Origin: Candidatus Brocadiia bacterium
GTDB lineage: Bacteria; Planctomycetota; MHYJ01; WSZJ01
NCBI GenBank assembly: GCA_013360825.1
Contig: JABWAY010000251.1
Span: forward strand, 1 to 6,041
Direction: 5' to 3'
Length of the DNA: 6,041 bases
The notes under the pieces are model-generated. The model was not told the DNA's origin. It saw nothing but the letters and a program-made list of their open reading frames with translations, and did no database searches. Both the position numbers and the translations under genes were made by a program. Of the stretch, positions 5,533 through 6,041 are shown one piece after another; within the stretch, counting starts at the first letter, position 1, and each line of letters opens with the position of its first letter.

Positions 5533-6041
5533 ATGGGCGATCCCTCTGCCGGCCCGACCCCGGACGACCGCCTGACGCAGATGGTGCAGGCGGCGGTGTC
5601 GGCGTCGCTGGCGCGGCGGAGCGCGATCCTGAAGCCGCGGGAGATCCAGGAGCTCACGGCCGACGCGCGGGCGCAGCTGGACGACCTGATCCTGCGCCGC
5701 GACGCGGACCTGCAGCGGCTGGCGCTGCTCGAGCGGGCGCGGGAGAAGCTGCAGGAGGAGATCGTCGGAATCCAGAGCCATCTGGCGGGGCACGAGCTGC
5801 GGCTGGACGAGGGTCGCCGCGGATCGGTCCGGGTCGAACAGCGGCTGGCGGGGATGGAGAGGGAGGCCGAGCCGCTGAGGGCCGAGCTGGCGCGGAAACA
5901 GGCCGAGGCCGAGGACGCCGAGGTCCGGGCGAAGACTGCGGCGGACGACGTCGAGAAACTCCGGGCGGAGGCGGTGACGCTTCCGCAGGGGGCGCCGTCG
6001 CGCGGGGAGCTCGAGGCGCGGGCGCGCCTGCTCCAGGCGCA
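5533..6041 (+). CDS. Coiled-coil protein, partial (C-terminus beyond window)
   Basis: Open frame of 169 codons from the ATG at 5533 to the right edge with no stop. After a short flexible leader (MGDPSAGPTPDDR) the chain is almost entirely helical and charged: Leu, Ala, Glu, Arg and Gln dominate, with heptad-like spacing from about residue 35 to 148. A likely break comes at TLPQGAPSRG (149-158), after which helix resumes. This break could be the turn of an antiparallel hairpin. No signal peptide or membrane segment is visible in the part present. Coiled coils of this kind occur in structural, secretion, chromosome-organising and zinc-ribbon adaptor proteins, so function cannot be assigned from this fragment. 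It is divergent from the MFS gene and has no Shine-Dalgarno. An in-frame GTG at 5494 is an alternative start, but it would place the candidate -10 inside the gene. Confidence 0.75.
   Translation, partial: MGDPSAGPTPDDRLTQMVQAAVSASLARRSAILKPREIQELTADARAQLDDLILRRDADLQRLALLERAREKLQEEIVGIQSHLAGHELRLDEGRRGSVRVEQRLAGMEREAEPLRAELARKQAEAEDAEVRAKTAADDVEKLRAEAVTLPQGAPSRGELEARARLLQA

Noticed and set aside
5515..5793. 92-codon minus-strand open frame opposite the coiled-coil gene
   Set aside because: It is Arg/Gln/Leu-rich and antisense to a frame with clear heptad-type coiled-coil composition that stays open to the window edge.
1..6041. CRISPR array, tRNA/rRNA, IS ends, defence system or prophage genes
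   Set aside because: I saw no regularly spaced repeats, no cloverleaf or rRNA-like sequence, no transposase or integrase motif, and no nuclease or toxin-antitoxin signatures on either strand.

Overview
The window is a very GC-rich bacterial stretch with tightly packed genes. Its identity cannot be fixed from sequence alone. The PLP enzyme, with its short 'RYMEWAK' type N-terminus, recalls proteins I associate with Acidobacteriota, Planctomycetota and related uncultured lineages, but that is a weak inference. I found no IS element, phage gene, CRISPR array, tRNA or rRNA, and nothing that clearly marks accessory DNA.

Layout: six genes run on the minus strand and one partial gene runs on the plus strand. 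In minus-strand (transcription) order they are: a 12-helix MFS transporter (4158-5432); a class I/II PLP-dependent aminotransferase (3005-4096); a HemW-type radical SAM heme chaperone (1821-3008), whose start overlaps the aminotransferase stop by 4 nt (ATGA); an unrecognised soluble 125-residue protein (1413-1790); a GAF-PAS sensor protein with no output domain (546-1406); and a multi-pass membrane protein with a proline-rich tail that runs off the left edge (1-538). The divergent plus-strand gene (5533 to the right edge) encodes a long coiled-coil protein, also cut by the window.

The likely transcription units are MFS (possibly reading on into the next genes), aminotransferase-hemW, and the 125-residue protein-sensor-membrane protein trio. 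The last trio has 6-7 nt gaps and its own candidate promoter and strong Shine-Dalgarno. Most other starts lack a Shine-Dalgarno, and -10-like hexamers sit so close to two ATGs that leaderless or nearly leaderless mRNAs are plausible.

No obviously new multi-gene system is present. The items most worth a second look are the inverted repeat framing the aminotransferase promoter, the three-gene sensor/membrane cluster, and a change in third-position base preference across hemW and the aminotransferase.
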